From the NCBI GenBank assembly GCA_028583605.1, contig CM053327.1, positions 14,495,629-14,559,628 of the forward strand: a stretch of DNA of 64,000 nucleotides. Direction: 5' to 3'. The notes beneath the pieces are model-generated. The model made no database searches. It was not told the DNA's origin and worked only from the letters and a program-made list of their open reading frames with translations. Below, piece by piece: positions 24,421-38,100 of the stretch. The first letter of the stretch is position 1, and every line of letters begins with the position of its first letter. This DNA comes from Dastarcus helophoroides. Its lineage: Eukaryota > Arthropoda > Insecta > Coleoptera > Bothrideridae. A program made the position numbers and the translations under genes.

Positions 24421-27400
24421 CATTGTTAGAATGAATTTTGGATGAAGTCCAAAATTCAACTAGGTTTAACAACCGATCAAGCAAAATATAATAGTTGTTT
24501 CAGGCCCCTAATACAATAATAATACAATCTTATTTCTATAAGACAAGCAGCGTGTCCGCTTTTTTATAAATGATCGGGTAATGGGAAAAAAAACTGCTTC
24601 ATTTTTTTTTCAAAATTTTAAATTTCTGCATTTATTTCGAAATGCCAATCTTAAAACTAAAATTTCAGAATTAGTCAAAATTTTGAATAAATGAAAATAT
24701 GGACATCGCAAGCTTAAGAGATTAAAGTCGAAAGTTCGAAAAAAATAAAAATTCAAAAAAAAATCAAATTGCGTGGCTTCTAAAAATGTTTACGAGTTGT
24801 TTATAACTAGTATATTTAGAAAACTTTTGATAATTTTGACTAAGGCTAATAGGGTCGAAATTTCAAAAATCAAATGAAACCTCTTGTGATTGAATTCGAA
24901 ATTTCGACTTAGCTTTTAAACTTTAATACAAAAAAGTCGAAATTTCGAGTTTAAAGTTGAAATATTTAACTTTTTCAAATTTTGACTTTAAACAGAACAG
25001 AGGTCGTAAACGTGAAAGTGATTTAGAAAGAAAAATAGCAATTTCAAGAAAAAAGTCCAAACAAGACGACTGTTAAATTTCTATTTTTTTTTAATTTTGA
25101 AAATTTTGGATCTTTTCTGAGAATGTGACATTTCAACGTCTAGTTATCTTCTTAAAATGGCGAAGAGAACAAACACATTTTCGCATTTATGTATTAGTAA
25201 CGATAAGGATGAGAGAAACAAAAGTAACAAAATCCAAAGAGAAAGGATGCATGGAGTATCTATTTCTAACCTCAATACTCTCATACACTTTCTTCTTTTG
25301 GAAAATGTCGACTTTTTTTCGAAATTTCAGATTCGATTTTGGTCCAAAACTTTTCAGTTTAAACCTAATATTTCAAATTTTTTCTTAACATTTTGACTGT
25401 AACATCAAATTAATAATGTTTTTTTTCGAAATGTCTACTTTAGTCTCGAAATGTCAAAATCATAGAAATTTTGACTAATCGGGACTGAATTTCCAAAAAT
25501 TAAGTAACATTCAGGCAAGGGTCTAGAGTCTTTTTATTTGGTAATGCAAGAAAATTATTTGATTGTATTAAAATTCAAATAGAATACTAATTCAATTATA
25601 TGCCCTATGAAATAGCAGGAATATGGAGGAAAAATGCCAGACTCATATTAGCGGGTCTCTAAAATTTGTTATTTTGACAGCGCCCTCTCTTCTTAGGTTT
25701 CGATTACCATGAAAGTAGGCATCTGTATTATCGATTTCAGTAATATTACGTTACCGACTTGTAATTTCAACTAAAAATTACTTTCAAATTTTATTTAAAT
25801 GTAAAATAGATTTAAAACTTTCATTCAGATGCATTGAAGTTATTTATTTAACTTCGCTGACAAAGTCTGATATCAGAGCTATGTAAAATATTCGACTTTC
25901 TTAGAGAAAAATTAGACTTTTAAACAAAAAATAATTAGGTGGTTTGTGGTTATAAATTAGAATAGATTCTTGAATTTTTGTTGAAAGTTCTATTCTTAAA
26001 CTAGCAAGATCACTCGAAAATTTAACTTTCCTGGATAAACATCCAAACTTTAAAAATATGTCGATATTTCGGAATCAAAAATGCATTACATTTTTTTTTT
26101 TTTCTAAAATTTTGATAATTTTTCATAACTTTGTTGGAAGTGTAGGGTTGATCATTTTACAGTCTCCGGGTCTTTTCCGATTTCCAATTCGGGCCTGGAG
26201 GGGTGACGTTTTTTTTCCATCGAAGAAGCAATCTAATTAACTGTAAGGACCATTACCGCTTCCAAAGAAAGAGAATGGGGAATTGGACAGGAAGGAAAAT
26301 AATTTAATATTTTTAGGTTCAGAGGTAACAGCAGATCTAGAATATACGTCTTAGGTTGCTCGCTATAAATAAAGTGCGGATGCATAGAAATTAATTACTC
26401 AGAGTTTTTAAACGGCAACCCAACTTCCTACAATCTATTTTAAGTTAAGACAAGGTTACATACGAGGAGAATGTTGCTCTCGTTTCAGCTCAGGTACATC
26501 GCAATCGATTTATACCATGAAGAATAATAACATTTCGACATTCTCACTGAATTTTAATACAAAGTCAAGAAATTTTTCGGGGACACGTGCTAATAATTAG
26601 TAAATAAGATGAACGAATTATAGTTTGTTTGGTAACAAACAGCTGTAAAAATAATTAATCAATGAAGGAACACGATTTGTTCTATCATGTGTACTTTCCG
26701 CACTAACGTAAATATTTTGAAAAAACTTTTTCCATCTTGCAGCTTGCCAACAGTCGTGTCGTTTGCGTTTAAATTTCGTTTCAACGCCGTCGAATTTCAA
26801 ATCACTCAACCTCATAAAACGCACTTTCAATTTGTAAGTGCGGAAATTGAAACAACGCTTCAGTATAATAAAGGATTAATATAATACATATTTCATATCT
26901 GTTGGTAATTAGGTTACATAATTGAGTTATACTGAAATGTTAAATGCAAATGTCTATATTAAATAAACCTTTTTTTTCCAATTTAAACAGTAAATTTCAA
27001 AAAAACTGCTAAAATTTTAATTCAAAGTCAAGATGGTATAAAAAAAATAAAAAGTTCGAGTAGCTAAATTTCGAGATTAAAAGATTATTTTTGACTTTTA
27101 TCTCGAAATTTTCTCGTTTATTTCGACTTTAAACCGAAAAATATGGCTCAGAAACTGAAATTTCCACTATAAACCTAAAATGAGGAGAATAATTCCAGAT
27201 TTAAGAAAAAGTCAAATCTTGGACAGGAATATCCAAATTTTGAAATCTAAATTGCAATTTCAAGAGAAATTTTGAATTAAGTCTTTTAAAATCGATTTAA
27301 TTATAAAAAAGAAATCGAAAAATCTAATTTGAAACCGAGATTTTAAGAAAACAAATATTTAAGTTAAAAGTTAAATGTAAATTTCCAAAAAATTGAATTT

Positions 27401-28040
27401 CGGAGTTTTTCGATATAATTGTTAATTATTAATATATGATATACCTAATATTAAAACGTAATGTGCAAAATTTCGAAATAAATTGAAGTTTATAGAAAAA
27501 TGTCCAAATTTTCAGTCAATCTTTAAAGTTTTAACAATTTAAATTTTAACTGTAAATCAAAAATTTTGAAAAAAGTCACAAATGGAAAAAGACTTGTCTC
27601 AAAAGAAATTTCGAACTTTTGTGTTATCTTATAAATTAAGATTTGAAAAACATCGTAATTTTAAATTAAAAGTCCAAACTTCAAATTTTGAAATTTTATG
27701 AAAACCTCAAATTTCGAGCCAAAACTCTAAATTTCTTGCAATTTCGGCTTGAAATCCAAAATGTTAAGTAAAAAATTTAGCATTTTAAAAAAAAATCGAA
27801 ATCGAAAGTTTTATCTTGATTCCATTCCTGTTGAGTGCCATTTTCTTCGCCAGTTGCTTCTCTCCAGACGTCTAAATTTTCAGTTGTCTTTTTTGCGTTA
27901 AGGAATGGCAATCTTTTATAGATTGCCCCAAACAGCGATTGCGTTAGATCTTAGTTTGTCAATCGCTGTTTGTGACTAAACACTTACTAAAAAACACTTA
28001 AAAACTATTGTAAAAATTAATGATAAATAATAATTAAATT
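24421..28040. repeat. Non-coding stretch, largely degenerate AT-rich repeat
   Basis: The repeat dominates at about 24600-25110 and 26980-27820. The region between is plain AT-rich DNA without a supported gene. A perfect 13-bp inverted repeat CAAACAGCGATTG / CAATCGCTGTTTG (27929-27941 and 27960-27972) lies just left of a hammerhead-like motif. Confidence 0.5.
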
Positions 28041-28044
28041 TAAC

Positions 28045-28078
28045 GTTTCGGGCAGTTCACCTCTCTGAGCGTCGTCAG
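28045..28078 (-). other. Hammerhead-ribozyme-like core, possible Penelope-like remnant
   Basis: On the minus strand CTGACGA (28078-28072) is followed, after a 22-nt spacer, by CGAAACGTT. These are the two conserved halves of a hammerhead core in the order used by ribozymes in the terminal repeats of Penelope-like retroelements, where GAAACGTT is characteristic. The helix between them is weak here, and no reverse transcriptase is seen alongside. I regard it as a decayed terminal piece at best. Confidence 0.3.
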
Positions 28079-28132
28079 AAATGGAAATGATTTCAGGTTT
28101 TTCTCTACTGACAAAAAAAGTATGACACATTA

Positions 28133-29667
28133 GGCGATATTTATAAAATTAAAGGATTTACTTTAAAATAAAAAGCAAAAGCAAAAGGTAAGAATGAGAA
28201 GTAAAAGTTAGAAGTAAAAGGTTTTACTCTAATTCGTATTTATAATCTATACCTTTTCTTTGCAAGCAAGTCCTTTAAAAAATTAAAGTAAAAGATAAAA
28301 ACTTGCTATTTCAAATATGATACAGCTTCTAATATTCCTCCTCGGGGTTGATGTAAGAAGTAATCAGTAATCAGTGTAACTGCATTTCTTATCTTCTTGA
28401 TAACTTCACACACTACCTAATTTCTCGATATAAGAAAATCATAATAGACCAGGGTAGAAGCCTTCAAAAACGATAAAAAGTAACGAAAATTATAGTAGGA
28501 TAAAACCTATTAGAAAAGCAAGATAATACAACAAAAAATAAAAGGAAAAATAAATTACGGGCGATCTGAGGTCGGGAAGGGGTAGGGGTGAGTTTTTAAG
28601 GGTAAAAAATGGTTTATCTCGATTTCTGGCAAAACTAAAAATCCTATGAAAAAAAGTAAACTGTAAACCATCACCATCAGCAAGTAGGCATTTCAACGAA
28701 CAAAAATCCCACCGAGGTTTTTGAAAAAGCTAAAATTTTAACGTGAAATTTTTCGATTGAAAATTAGGGTGCTTTTTCGATATTGAGTCAAAATAAGGTA
28801 AAAAAATAAATATTTTAAATCAAAAAAATTACAGTGCCTTTGGGACATAAAAAGGTAAGTTTTCCCCAAATTTTGTGAAAAAAATTTTTTTTTGTAAAAG
28901 ATAAAAATAAAAAGCCATAAACCTGGTTTTTTGAATTTTTCACGAGAATTTTGAGGTTATGTTATAAAAGTGTAGATACATTGTTGCATTATCCTTCTTT
29001 TCTAATAGGTTTCATCCTACTATAATTTTTTTTGGTTTTAAAAATTATCTACCCTGGACTATAAACTGATCTCGCATCATTACTAGTTATGACACGCTTT
29101 GGATCGCATGTAACTTGGACATTTCAATTTGAAAACCTTTTTTTATTTAAATATTTATATACACATCTGGCTGGCTTTTCCATATGGACATGTATACAGT
29201 CAAGATCACCAAGCACTCTTGGAAAAGGAAATTTGCCAAAGCATTTCTCTTTGGTCATAATTTTCTATTCTATTAAATATTTTTTAATTTTTCTCGGATT
29301 CAGGGGACAAGATTTGTATATCAATTTTTGAAGGTAACCAAAAGAAAAGGAACATAGTTCTTGGTTTATAATATTTTCTTATACGTAAATTTACCACGTC
29401 AGTCATTGCACTTAATTACAACCATAAACTTAGACTGACTAAAATTTACACAACTAATAAATCTATAGATTAAAAAGTTAGCTTCCTAGTAGATGCATTT
29501 TTGGTGAAGCAAATCCTCTGATTTTTAAAGTAAAAGCTTTTTTATGAATACGAAAAAAGTAAAACCTTTTATTCTGAAGTAAAACTTTCAACGGCGAAGT
29601 AAAACCTTTTACTTCATTTTTTATGCATAACATCAAAGTTAGTACTTCTTTTTATAAATACGGACTA
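28133..29667 (-). mobile_element. Harbinger/PIF-type DNA transposon remnant
   Basis: The ends GGCGATATTTATAAAA and, on the minus strand, TAGTCCGTATTTATAAAA are inverted relative to each other. They are flanked by a 3-bp TTA duplication (28130-28132 and 29668-29670), the usual length for PIF/Harbinger. Subterminal copies of AGTAAAAG / CTTTTACTT crowd both ends (about 28150-28240 and 29530-29630). Internally the minus strand at about 29235-29085 reads GKFPFPRVLGDLDCIHVHM..., then a stop, then NVQVTCDPKRVIT. This matches the DDE block of HARBI1-like transposases (FPxVIGxxDCTHV ... NVQxVCD). The rest of the transposase is missing, so the copy is dead and internally deleted. Confidence 0.72.
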
Positions 29668-32600
29668 TTAAGTGTCATTCCCTAGGTGATTTGGAGATGA
29701 CGCATTGGTTTCCCCTTTCCCAACAATGGCAACTACATACCCTTTATTTTAACTGATGTTAGAATTCGTATCAATTTCGATGTTTGTACTTTTTGTCAGT
29801 CCAGTATTTCGAAATACAAATCTAAATTTCTAGGAAAAACGTCCTAACCTTGTTGCAATAGTTCAAATTTTAAACACAGGGTTAAAATGTCGAGTGCAAT
29901 AACGAAGTTTTATTTAAAAAGAAATTGAACATTTCAATTTAAATTATTAATGCCAAAAAAAAGTCGAAAAATTCTAATAGAACCCGAAAAACAAAAAATT
30001 TAAAATTTTGCCTTAAATCTTACTCTCCTTGAGTGCGGCTCTCATTGAAAATTCCTTTCTGTATATTTCAGCAAAATTCTTTAAAAAAGTTTAAAGTAAT
30101 GGAGAGAAAATGCTAAAAGGTTTAGACAAATTTTCAAAATAAGAAAATTTAAATTACTGTTTCAGAAAAAGTTCACATTTCGATAGAACAAGTATTTTCG
30201 AAAGAAATTTTAGGAAAAAAATAAAAACTTTAAGTATAAACTCGGACTTCTAATATGAAAGTTAAGGTTTTGAAATAAACCTATAACTTAAACGGAAAAT
30301 TCGAAATGTTGAAATTAATTCCCAAATTAAAAAACTCTAAATCTGTAGAAACTACAAACCACAATCCCAAAATTGCTAGAACATAAATTAACATTTCTAT
30401 AATAATAAATCTAATAAATTCCATTTGGAAATAATTAAAAAGTAAAATATAAAAAGACAAAAATTATGATCTAATTTAAAAAGAGTGGAAAATTAAAAAA
30501 GAATTCTCAAATCTTTCGAAACAGAAAAAGTAGCAAAGGAGGAGCACGAATAAAAGTTAAAAGTTTAAAAAGAAAACTTTGAAAGAAAGGCAAAATTTTG
30601 AGAATAAACTTGAAATTTATGAAAAAAAGAATTAACCATAAATATCGATTATTTTTATAAATCTTGATTTTTTATGGAGAGTTTCATTTTATTCCTAATA
30701 TCCTTATTTTACGTTTTAAAGTTTTTGACTCCTGCATTTAAAAATTTTCCCGAGATCTTGGAAAAAAAATCCGAACCCAAAAAATATTTTTGAAAATTTT
30801 GAAAAAAATCGGCAATTCGGATTAGACAAATTCCGATTAAATGGTCAATATTCCTAGAAAAAGTCGAAATTACAAATTTAAAGTCGACATTAAAAAAAAC
30901 ATGAATATCGAAACTGAAAATTGTAAATCCGGAAAAAAAAGTATAAATTAAAAAAAAACTAAGAATTTACATAACTTAAACTTAGAAAACTACTAAAATA
31001 ATAGCGAAAATTAAAAAAAAAAACGAATTGCATAACAAAAGACGACTATTTCAGAAATGTTGGGAGAACAATGCACACGTTGATATTAAAGTTAAAATTT
31101 TGGATATATGTGAATATAACCTTTTTATTTTGCGGAATAGTCAAAATTTTGATGAAAATTTGAAATTGGTAAAAATGATAAACAGAATTAAAATAAATAT
31201 TTCGTGATTTTTTGATACATTTTGTGTTTTTCTCATAATTTTGATTTGTTTAAAAATTTTTATTTTACGCTTTCAATTTTTGTTATTTTCAGAATTTTCG
31301 GAAGAAATTTGTTGCGCAAAATAACCTCTAAATTTAAAAACCAACCTCGAATCTTTGAGGAAAAGTCAAAAAATGTTTTTAAAAATCTCGAATTTCCGAA
31401 GTAAGTAAGTTTTATAATTTAAGAAAAAATAAAAATTTTTCGAAAAACTTGAAATTCATAAAAACGAATTTGAAAGTTTATTTTAACTTAACAGTTACCG
31501 ATTTTAAACTAAAATTTTCGACGACTGATTTCTTAATCAAGCATTGTGAAACTAAATATTAGAAAAAAATCTTAGAACCTACTGAAAAAAAAAATCGACA
31601 TTTTTTGGGGAAAAATTAGAAATGCCCGGAAAAAACAATTTTTGTTGTTAAAAATCCAAGTTTTTATGAGAATTTTCTGCTTTTTCTTAAAAGATAAAGT
31701 CTGCAAATGGAAATCTCGACCCAAAAATTGCGAAAGATTCAAAATTTATATTAGAAAAATGTCCAAATTTGAAGAAACCTAGAAGTTAAAAAGAAGGAAT
31801 CTATTAAAAATTTCAAGTTTAAGCCGGAAAGTTCTGCAATTAATAGAAATTTTTAAATAAAAATCAGTCTTTCAGATGAATTTGAATGTTAAGATCAAGA
31901 TTGAAGTGTGGAAAAAAAGCTCAGTATTTAAGGAGAGAGAGGAGATTTTGGAGAATTTCGAAATTTAAGAACTAAACTATTAAAAACTTGAAGTTGCGAT
32001 CGATAACTTCTTAAAAAATTGCTTTTTAGAAATGCCAAATATTTCTAGGTTTATGATTTAAAAATTTGAGTAATAAAAATTAGGACTTTCTATTAAAAGT
32101 TTTAAACTTAAACTAAAAGTACGATTTGGTTCAAGATATTTTAAAAATGAGGTCAAAATTTAGTGATGAAATTAGAAAAAATGAACATTTATATATTCGA
32201 GATAAAAATCGTAACTACTGAAATAAAGTAAATATCGAAAAAAAGAAGTCGAAATTTCGGGAAAACTTAGAAATTTAAAAAAGTTTGAAAACTTGGGAAC
32301 TTTAAATTAAAATCGAATCTTCGTGAGATAATTTTGTAATGAAAGTAAAAATTTTGACAACAAAACTACAAAATTTGAGATGAAAACCATACTTGCTAAA
32401 TTAAAATAAATATTTAAAGAAAAACTCAACATTTCTGAAGAAAAGTTTCGGGAAAATTATAAAAGTTTTGTAAACAAATTTTGAAAAATTACACATTATT
32501 AATATAAACTAGCAAAGTAGAGAGAAAATTATATTTCGAGGAAACACTAAAAATTTGAAAAATATATTTCTCGAAATCTTCAGATTTTGAATATTTACTT

Positions 32601-34430
32601 AAAAATTTAACTTTCAAGTCAAAATTGTTGACTTCAACTCACTGGATTTTCTTCTTCAACTAAATATAAAGTTAATATTTTGTGGTTAGATTCTAAATTG
32701 CGAGATAAAGTCAAAAACTGATCAACATTTAAATTTTGGAAAAATATAGGAATACTTACAAAAAATAAAAAAATTGGAATTTTAAATTTAATTCGGAGAT
32801 TTGGGAAGACCCAGAAATTAAAAATAATGTTTTTTTGTAATCAAAGCTCCTAGTTTTTTTCAAAATTTCAACTCTTTTCAAAATTTTGATTATTCTGTCA
32901 AAATTTTGTGGTAAGAGTCCAAATTATCATGGAAAAGTCGAAATTTTGAAAAAAAAATGTCCCAAAGTAAAAGTGGGTATTTCTGAAAGTAAATTAAAAT
33001 TTCCAAATCAAAATACAAAATAATATAACTTTCAAAAAAAAAATATTTTAATCAGAACAAATCAATCCCTATTCATTGTCCATTACGCGCCTTTATAATA
33101 ATGTGATTTATTTTAAGCAAAGCGAAGTTTTAAATTATTAATCAATCAGTTTTGTTAATCGAGATGGAAATACTAGATTATTTAAATTATTTATTTGATC
33201 ATTATTGTTTCTTCTCGAAAAATAGTGCAAGAAAAAATTACAAAAATTATTTGGTAGGTATTTAAAATATCAATCATCATTAAAGACAAAAAAAAAGAAA
33301 ACTGTTCTTTTGAGAAATCATAAGTTTTAATTGAATTACTTACTTTTTAAGTTATCAATATAATCCACTAATAAAAGTGTTTTTTTTAGACAATCGATTC
33401 GTCCGTTAATAGATTCGTCGCTATTTTTATAACATCAATGTTTCGAATCCGATTAATTATTATCGAAATCAACTGCGTGTGACTTAATATTTATTTTGGG
33501 TCGTGTTCTTGAGCAAATTACAAGTTCTTGTTTTAGATGATTCTTAAATAGTTACTTCAAACGTTCAATTCAGATTCTTTTTGGAAATTATAATTTATTA
33601 TTCTTGCAAATTTGATTAGAATTTATAAATTTTGATTTTTATCACGAATTTCGAGTTTATTTAACAGGAAGGTTCAAATTGATAATTTTGATTTCGAATA
33701 TTAGATTTTTTGTTCAAAGTAAGTAAAACAGTTTGACATTTTGAGGTGAAAGTAGTAATTGTGAGAAATTTTTAACGATGAATCGAGTACATTTTGCTAA
33801 CTCGAAGTTTAGAACTTTTTGCTTTTTTTTTCGTAAATTTGGATTTCAAAACCTCTCATTAAAAATCAAAATTAAAAAATGAAAGAGTTAAGGTTAAACT
33901 CAAAATTTTGAGAAAACAGTTCAATTTCATAAAGAAAAAATGAAATTTATGTAAAAGAAATTCACAAAATGTTTGTTTTATTCGTGAGATTTTTATTTTT
34001 AACTCGAATATTTCACTTTTTCTCCATATTTCTATACAAACCACACATGTTCGTATATTTATTTTTTTAAAAGTGCGGAAATTGTATATTTTTTTTTAAT
34101 TTGACGTCAAACCCGAAAAAACTTTTCTATAAATTACTTTTGACCCCCTTTTTTTGAAATATAGGATATCGACTTTATTTAATCTCTGCTCTACATTTTT
34201 TGAAATTTTAACATCAAACCCAAACGCAACAAACTTGAAATATTTAAGTTTAAATTCGAGATTTGCAGAAAAGCCAAAGATTTTTTTGTCACGTATTGCT
34301 CCCTTTCCCAAGTAAATAATTAAATAATTAATGTGAAGTGGGTGGCCAAGATGTTTATCATGGTTTTTTTATGTTTTTAAATACTAATGTTTGAAATCTC
34401 GATTTTTAGACATCAGTGTTCTTAAGAGCA
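29668..34430. repeat. Long degenerate AT-rich repeat tract, mainly A-rich orientation
   Basis: From about 29800 to 33060 nearly every 15-25 bp carries GTCGAAATT-, AAATTTTG- or AAAATTTCGA-like units with A-runs. A T-rich version follows at 33600-34300. No tRNA, coding exon or transposon end was found. Frames within are short and biased to Lys/Asn/Ile/Phe. Confidence 0.65.
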
Positions 34431-34517
34431 ATGTTACATCCCTAATTCTCATAGATATTATAATTTTACTGCCTGCGTTCTGGCAGCTTCCTAGAATGAT
34501 GGAATGAATTTAACGGT

Positions 34518-34931
34518 TTGCTGCTAAACTCTAAGAGCATTGCCCGAAGATTCAAAAAATTGGATATTAGTAGTGTCAATCATAACAGACGAGTGAAAAA
34601 AGTGGTATTGAAAAAAGGATATCAATATCTATATCTTCATTTTTCAAGGATAGCTTTGCTAATTTCTTACCAATTTCGTCATAAATTAGAAAATATGATT
34701 GTCCTTGACAAAAAACTGCAAACAATAGGTCACAAAAAATTAAGAATATTAAATCTGACAATCACGCTTTCCCGTTGCCAAAACCAAAATGAGATCTCGC
34801 AATCTGTGCTAACACTACGTGACGTTATCGGTTTTACCAACTGCAAATTTTGTAGTCTCCCTAGGATACATGACATTTTTTTGAAAGTTTCACCAATGAA
34901 CAAAAATTCATCTTCGAATTCTTTTAATTAA
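34518..34931 (+). other. Unassigned 137-codon open frame upstream of the kinase gene
   Basis: This is the longest unexplained plus-strand frame in this part of the window. It is basic, with a hydrophobic patch around residues 45-55 and several Cys in the second half, and shows no motif that I know. It lies about 200 bp before the kinase start in the same orientation and outside the repeat texture. It could therefore be a separate small gene, transcribed leader sequence, or a chance frame. Confidence 0.2.
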
Positions 34932-35128
34932 GAAATTCGACGTTTTTTACATTACATTATATCGACAACCCGACGAAGAATAACGATTCTCATTCTTAAT
35001 TCAACATAAGATGAGCAGATGAGTTCTTTTGAAAGACTCAGTATTATTACCTACCTCGGAGGAATCGAAATTCAAATCTCCCATTGGCCGATAATTTTTG
35101 TCGACCATCCTTTTGTGACAGCAAGCAA

Positions 35129-38100
35129 ATGCCCGAAATCGCCGATTTTCAGCTTGGCCACCAGCACATGTTTATTTTTGACTTCAAGTCACAGTCCAAA
35201 TGTCAACCTGACATGGATGAAAAGCTAAACAAGCATTATGTAGAATTCGACGCGTATTTGAAAAAGGCAAAGAAAGATTTTGACATCAGATGGAGGAGGG
35301 AATTCCACGAAAACGCGTGCATATCCGATTTTAAATTTTTACAAACTTTAGGTACTGGTTCGTTCGGGAGAGTGGTTCTGGTGAAGCACAGGGCGGAGGG
35401 CGATAAGCCGTACGCGCTTAAAATGCTAGAGAAACAGCACATAGTCAAGACGAAGCAAGTCAAACACACGCTCTCCGAGATTAGAATAATGGACGCTTTT
35501 AATTTTACGTTTTTAATCACTTTAGAGTTTTTTTTTAAAGACAACGTTTACCTGTGTATAGTCATGCCGTTCATCAACGGCGGGGAGATGTTTTCGCATC
35601 TGAGATCGCTGAGGAAATTCGATGAAAATTTGACGAAATTTTACGCGGCCCAAGTTATTTTGTCGTTTGAGTATATGCATTATCTTGGAATAGTTTATAG
35701 GGATTTAAAGCCGGAAAATATTCTTCTCGATAAAGATGGTTTTCTAAAGTTGACGGATTATGGGTTTTGTAAAAAGATCGATGATCAGAGGACGTATACA
35801 CTGTGCGGTAAGCATCCAGTTTATTATAATTTTTAATCATGGTGCTTTATTATTGTTCTTGTATAAGACTTACAACCATAATCATTCTTGCATCCAACTT
35901 TAAGTTAAAGTGTTAAAGTCTGATACTCAAAAAGCTTCAAAATTCTTCTCTTAGTATTTTCAAATTATAGATCAGTAATACGGCTTCGAAACTGAACAAG
36001 AGTTAATAATAGTTTTTAAAATGTTAGCCACAAGTATGATGCAACCCAAAGTGTACAAAGGTCGTGTTCGATCGTTTATTTATTATTTAATTCTTTTTGG
36101 CTAAATATTAATTTAAATGTTCATTTATTTGGCCCTTTGTTAATTTGATTTTAGAAGACATTTCAGAAACTTAACAGAATTTAAAAAAAAAATCCATTCC
36201 AGAATACGAATTCAATATCCTGTCCAAGATTTAAAATAAAATTTCAAAGAAAGAAACTACAATGGCAGCTCAGGGCCTTGCTATGGGCACCGTGATCTTG
36301 AACTGTTGGAATAGCCGGTGTGGATTTAAGGGTGTGCAACTTTGATAAACAAGACTTACAATACCAAAGTAACTAGAGGGAAGTTAAAATACGAAATTGA
36401 AAATGTTTACTAGCGTCATACTGATGCGATTTCCCTGACTCGAAAATAAACGTAGACGTAAATAAAATTATTAAATGAAAGCATGAAGCATCATCGGATA
36501 AATTTTGTCTTTTTGCGCAAAATTCCATTAACGTCTACGTCACAATGAGATAAATGCGTATTAGAGAGCAAATTGTTAAATTTTTCTCTGAAGGTGGGCG
36601 ACAGCATATTTTTCACGTATTTTTAGCTAGACACAATGTCTCTGCACTATTTTAAATGAGAGATATACGTAATAAGAAATGATTAACATTGTACTTTCTA
36701 GAAACTCTAAATAATTCATAAAACTTATTTGAAATGATTATGAACCCGTAATTTTGACTGAACTTTTTTCTATTCTCCTAACAGAGTAGAAAAACAGTAG
36801 GTTTAATCAATAGGTGAACTCATAAACTGGAATGAGAACAACGACGCGACTCAAATTGATTGGTGGTTACAACTATCAGCACCAAGTAGCGCCTTTCTTG
36901 TCCGACTCACTTTCAGAAGCTTAGAATCTTTCCTCGAAAACCTTCAAAAAAGTAAAAAATAGATTGTGGTAAATCAAAAAGAACTCTAACTCCACTTTAA
37001 CCTCGAAACGACTTTACATTTGAAATTTCGAGCTTACTAATCTAATGAATTAGTAAAACAAGCATCGACGTCATCCGCGTTGAAATTTAAATTGATATAC
37101 AGTATAGATGTATGTATCATGTAGATGAAATCAATGCCTCTGTTGATGGTTAATTATATTAGTAGATACACTTTACAATGCCAATAATGCTGGCGAAATA
37201 CGTATAACCTAATTATTCATGTTCATTAACTGCCTATTTCGAACTTAGACTTAATTAATCATAAACCACAGTTTTATTTAGTTCAGTCTCTTGGTGAAAT
37301 TTTCACTTTTTTTTCGAATTTTGTTTACGAGAACATTGTGATTACTTTTCTTAAAGAGGAAATTATATTAAATTTTTGACTCCTTTCGGAAATTTCGACT
37401 TTAATCTGAAAAATTCTGATAAATCTCGAAACATAGACTTGAGACTTTTCTTAGAAGTCTGAATATAAAATTAAATTCAACTTTGCGTTGATCTTTTCAT
37501 TGAAGAAAAAATCGGAATCTAACTTTAAGTTAAATTTGATTTATTTTTCAAAATGTCTCTTCTAATCTTGTCATTTTGATAAAACGATAAATTTTTTAAA
37601 ATTTTGATTTTAAACTCAAAGTTACAATTTGCCCGAACTTCTTTTCGGAAGAATGTCGAAATTTTTAATTCAATCTCAAAATCTGCATTCAAACTCAAAA
37701 TTTTGACATCTTTCTCTAAATTTTCACATTCTTTTAATTACTTATTCCTGGATGTAACTGCAAAATTAAAGTATAGATTACATTTTCGATAAAAATGTCG
37801 AGGCATCGATCGGATTTATTCACAAGAGTTCAATTTTAATCTTGTGTCCTTAAAATTTAGACTTGAAGTCCAGACGTTTATAACAAATATTTCTCCAATT
37901 TATTTTTAAAAAATAGTAGCAATATGTCCATATTATAGGCCAACTAGTAAATTAGGCAGCTCCCTAGGGAGCTTAAATTATGGGGGCGGCATTTTGAGTC
38001 ATAAAAAACATTTTTGCAATTTCGAGAAAAACGCGAATTTTCATGATAAATGAAACATTTCACGAAGTATTAATACTTTTGCGAAAATTAAACTTTCATT

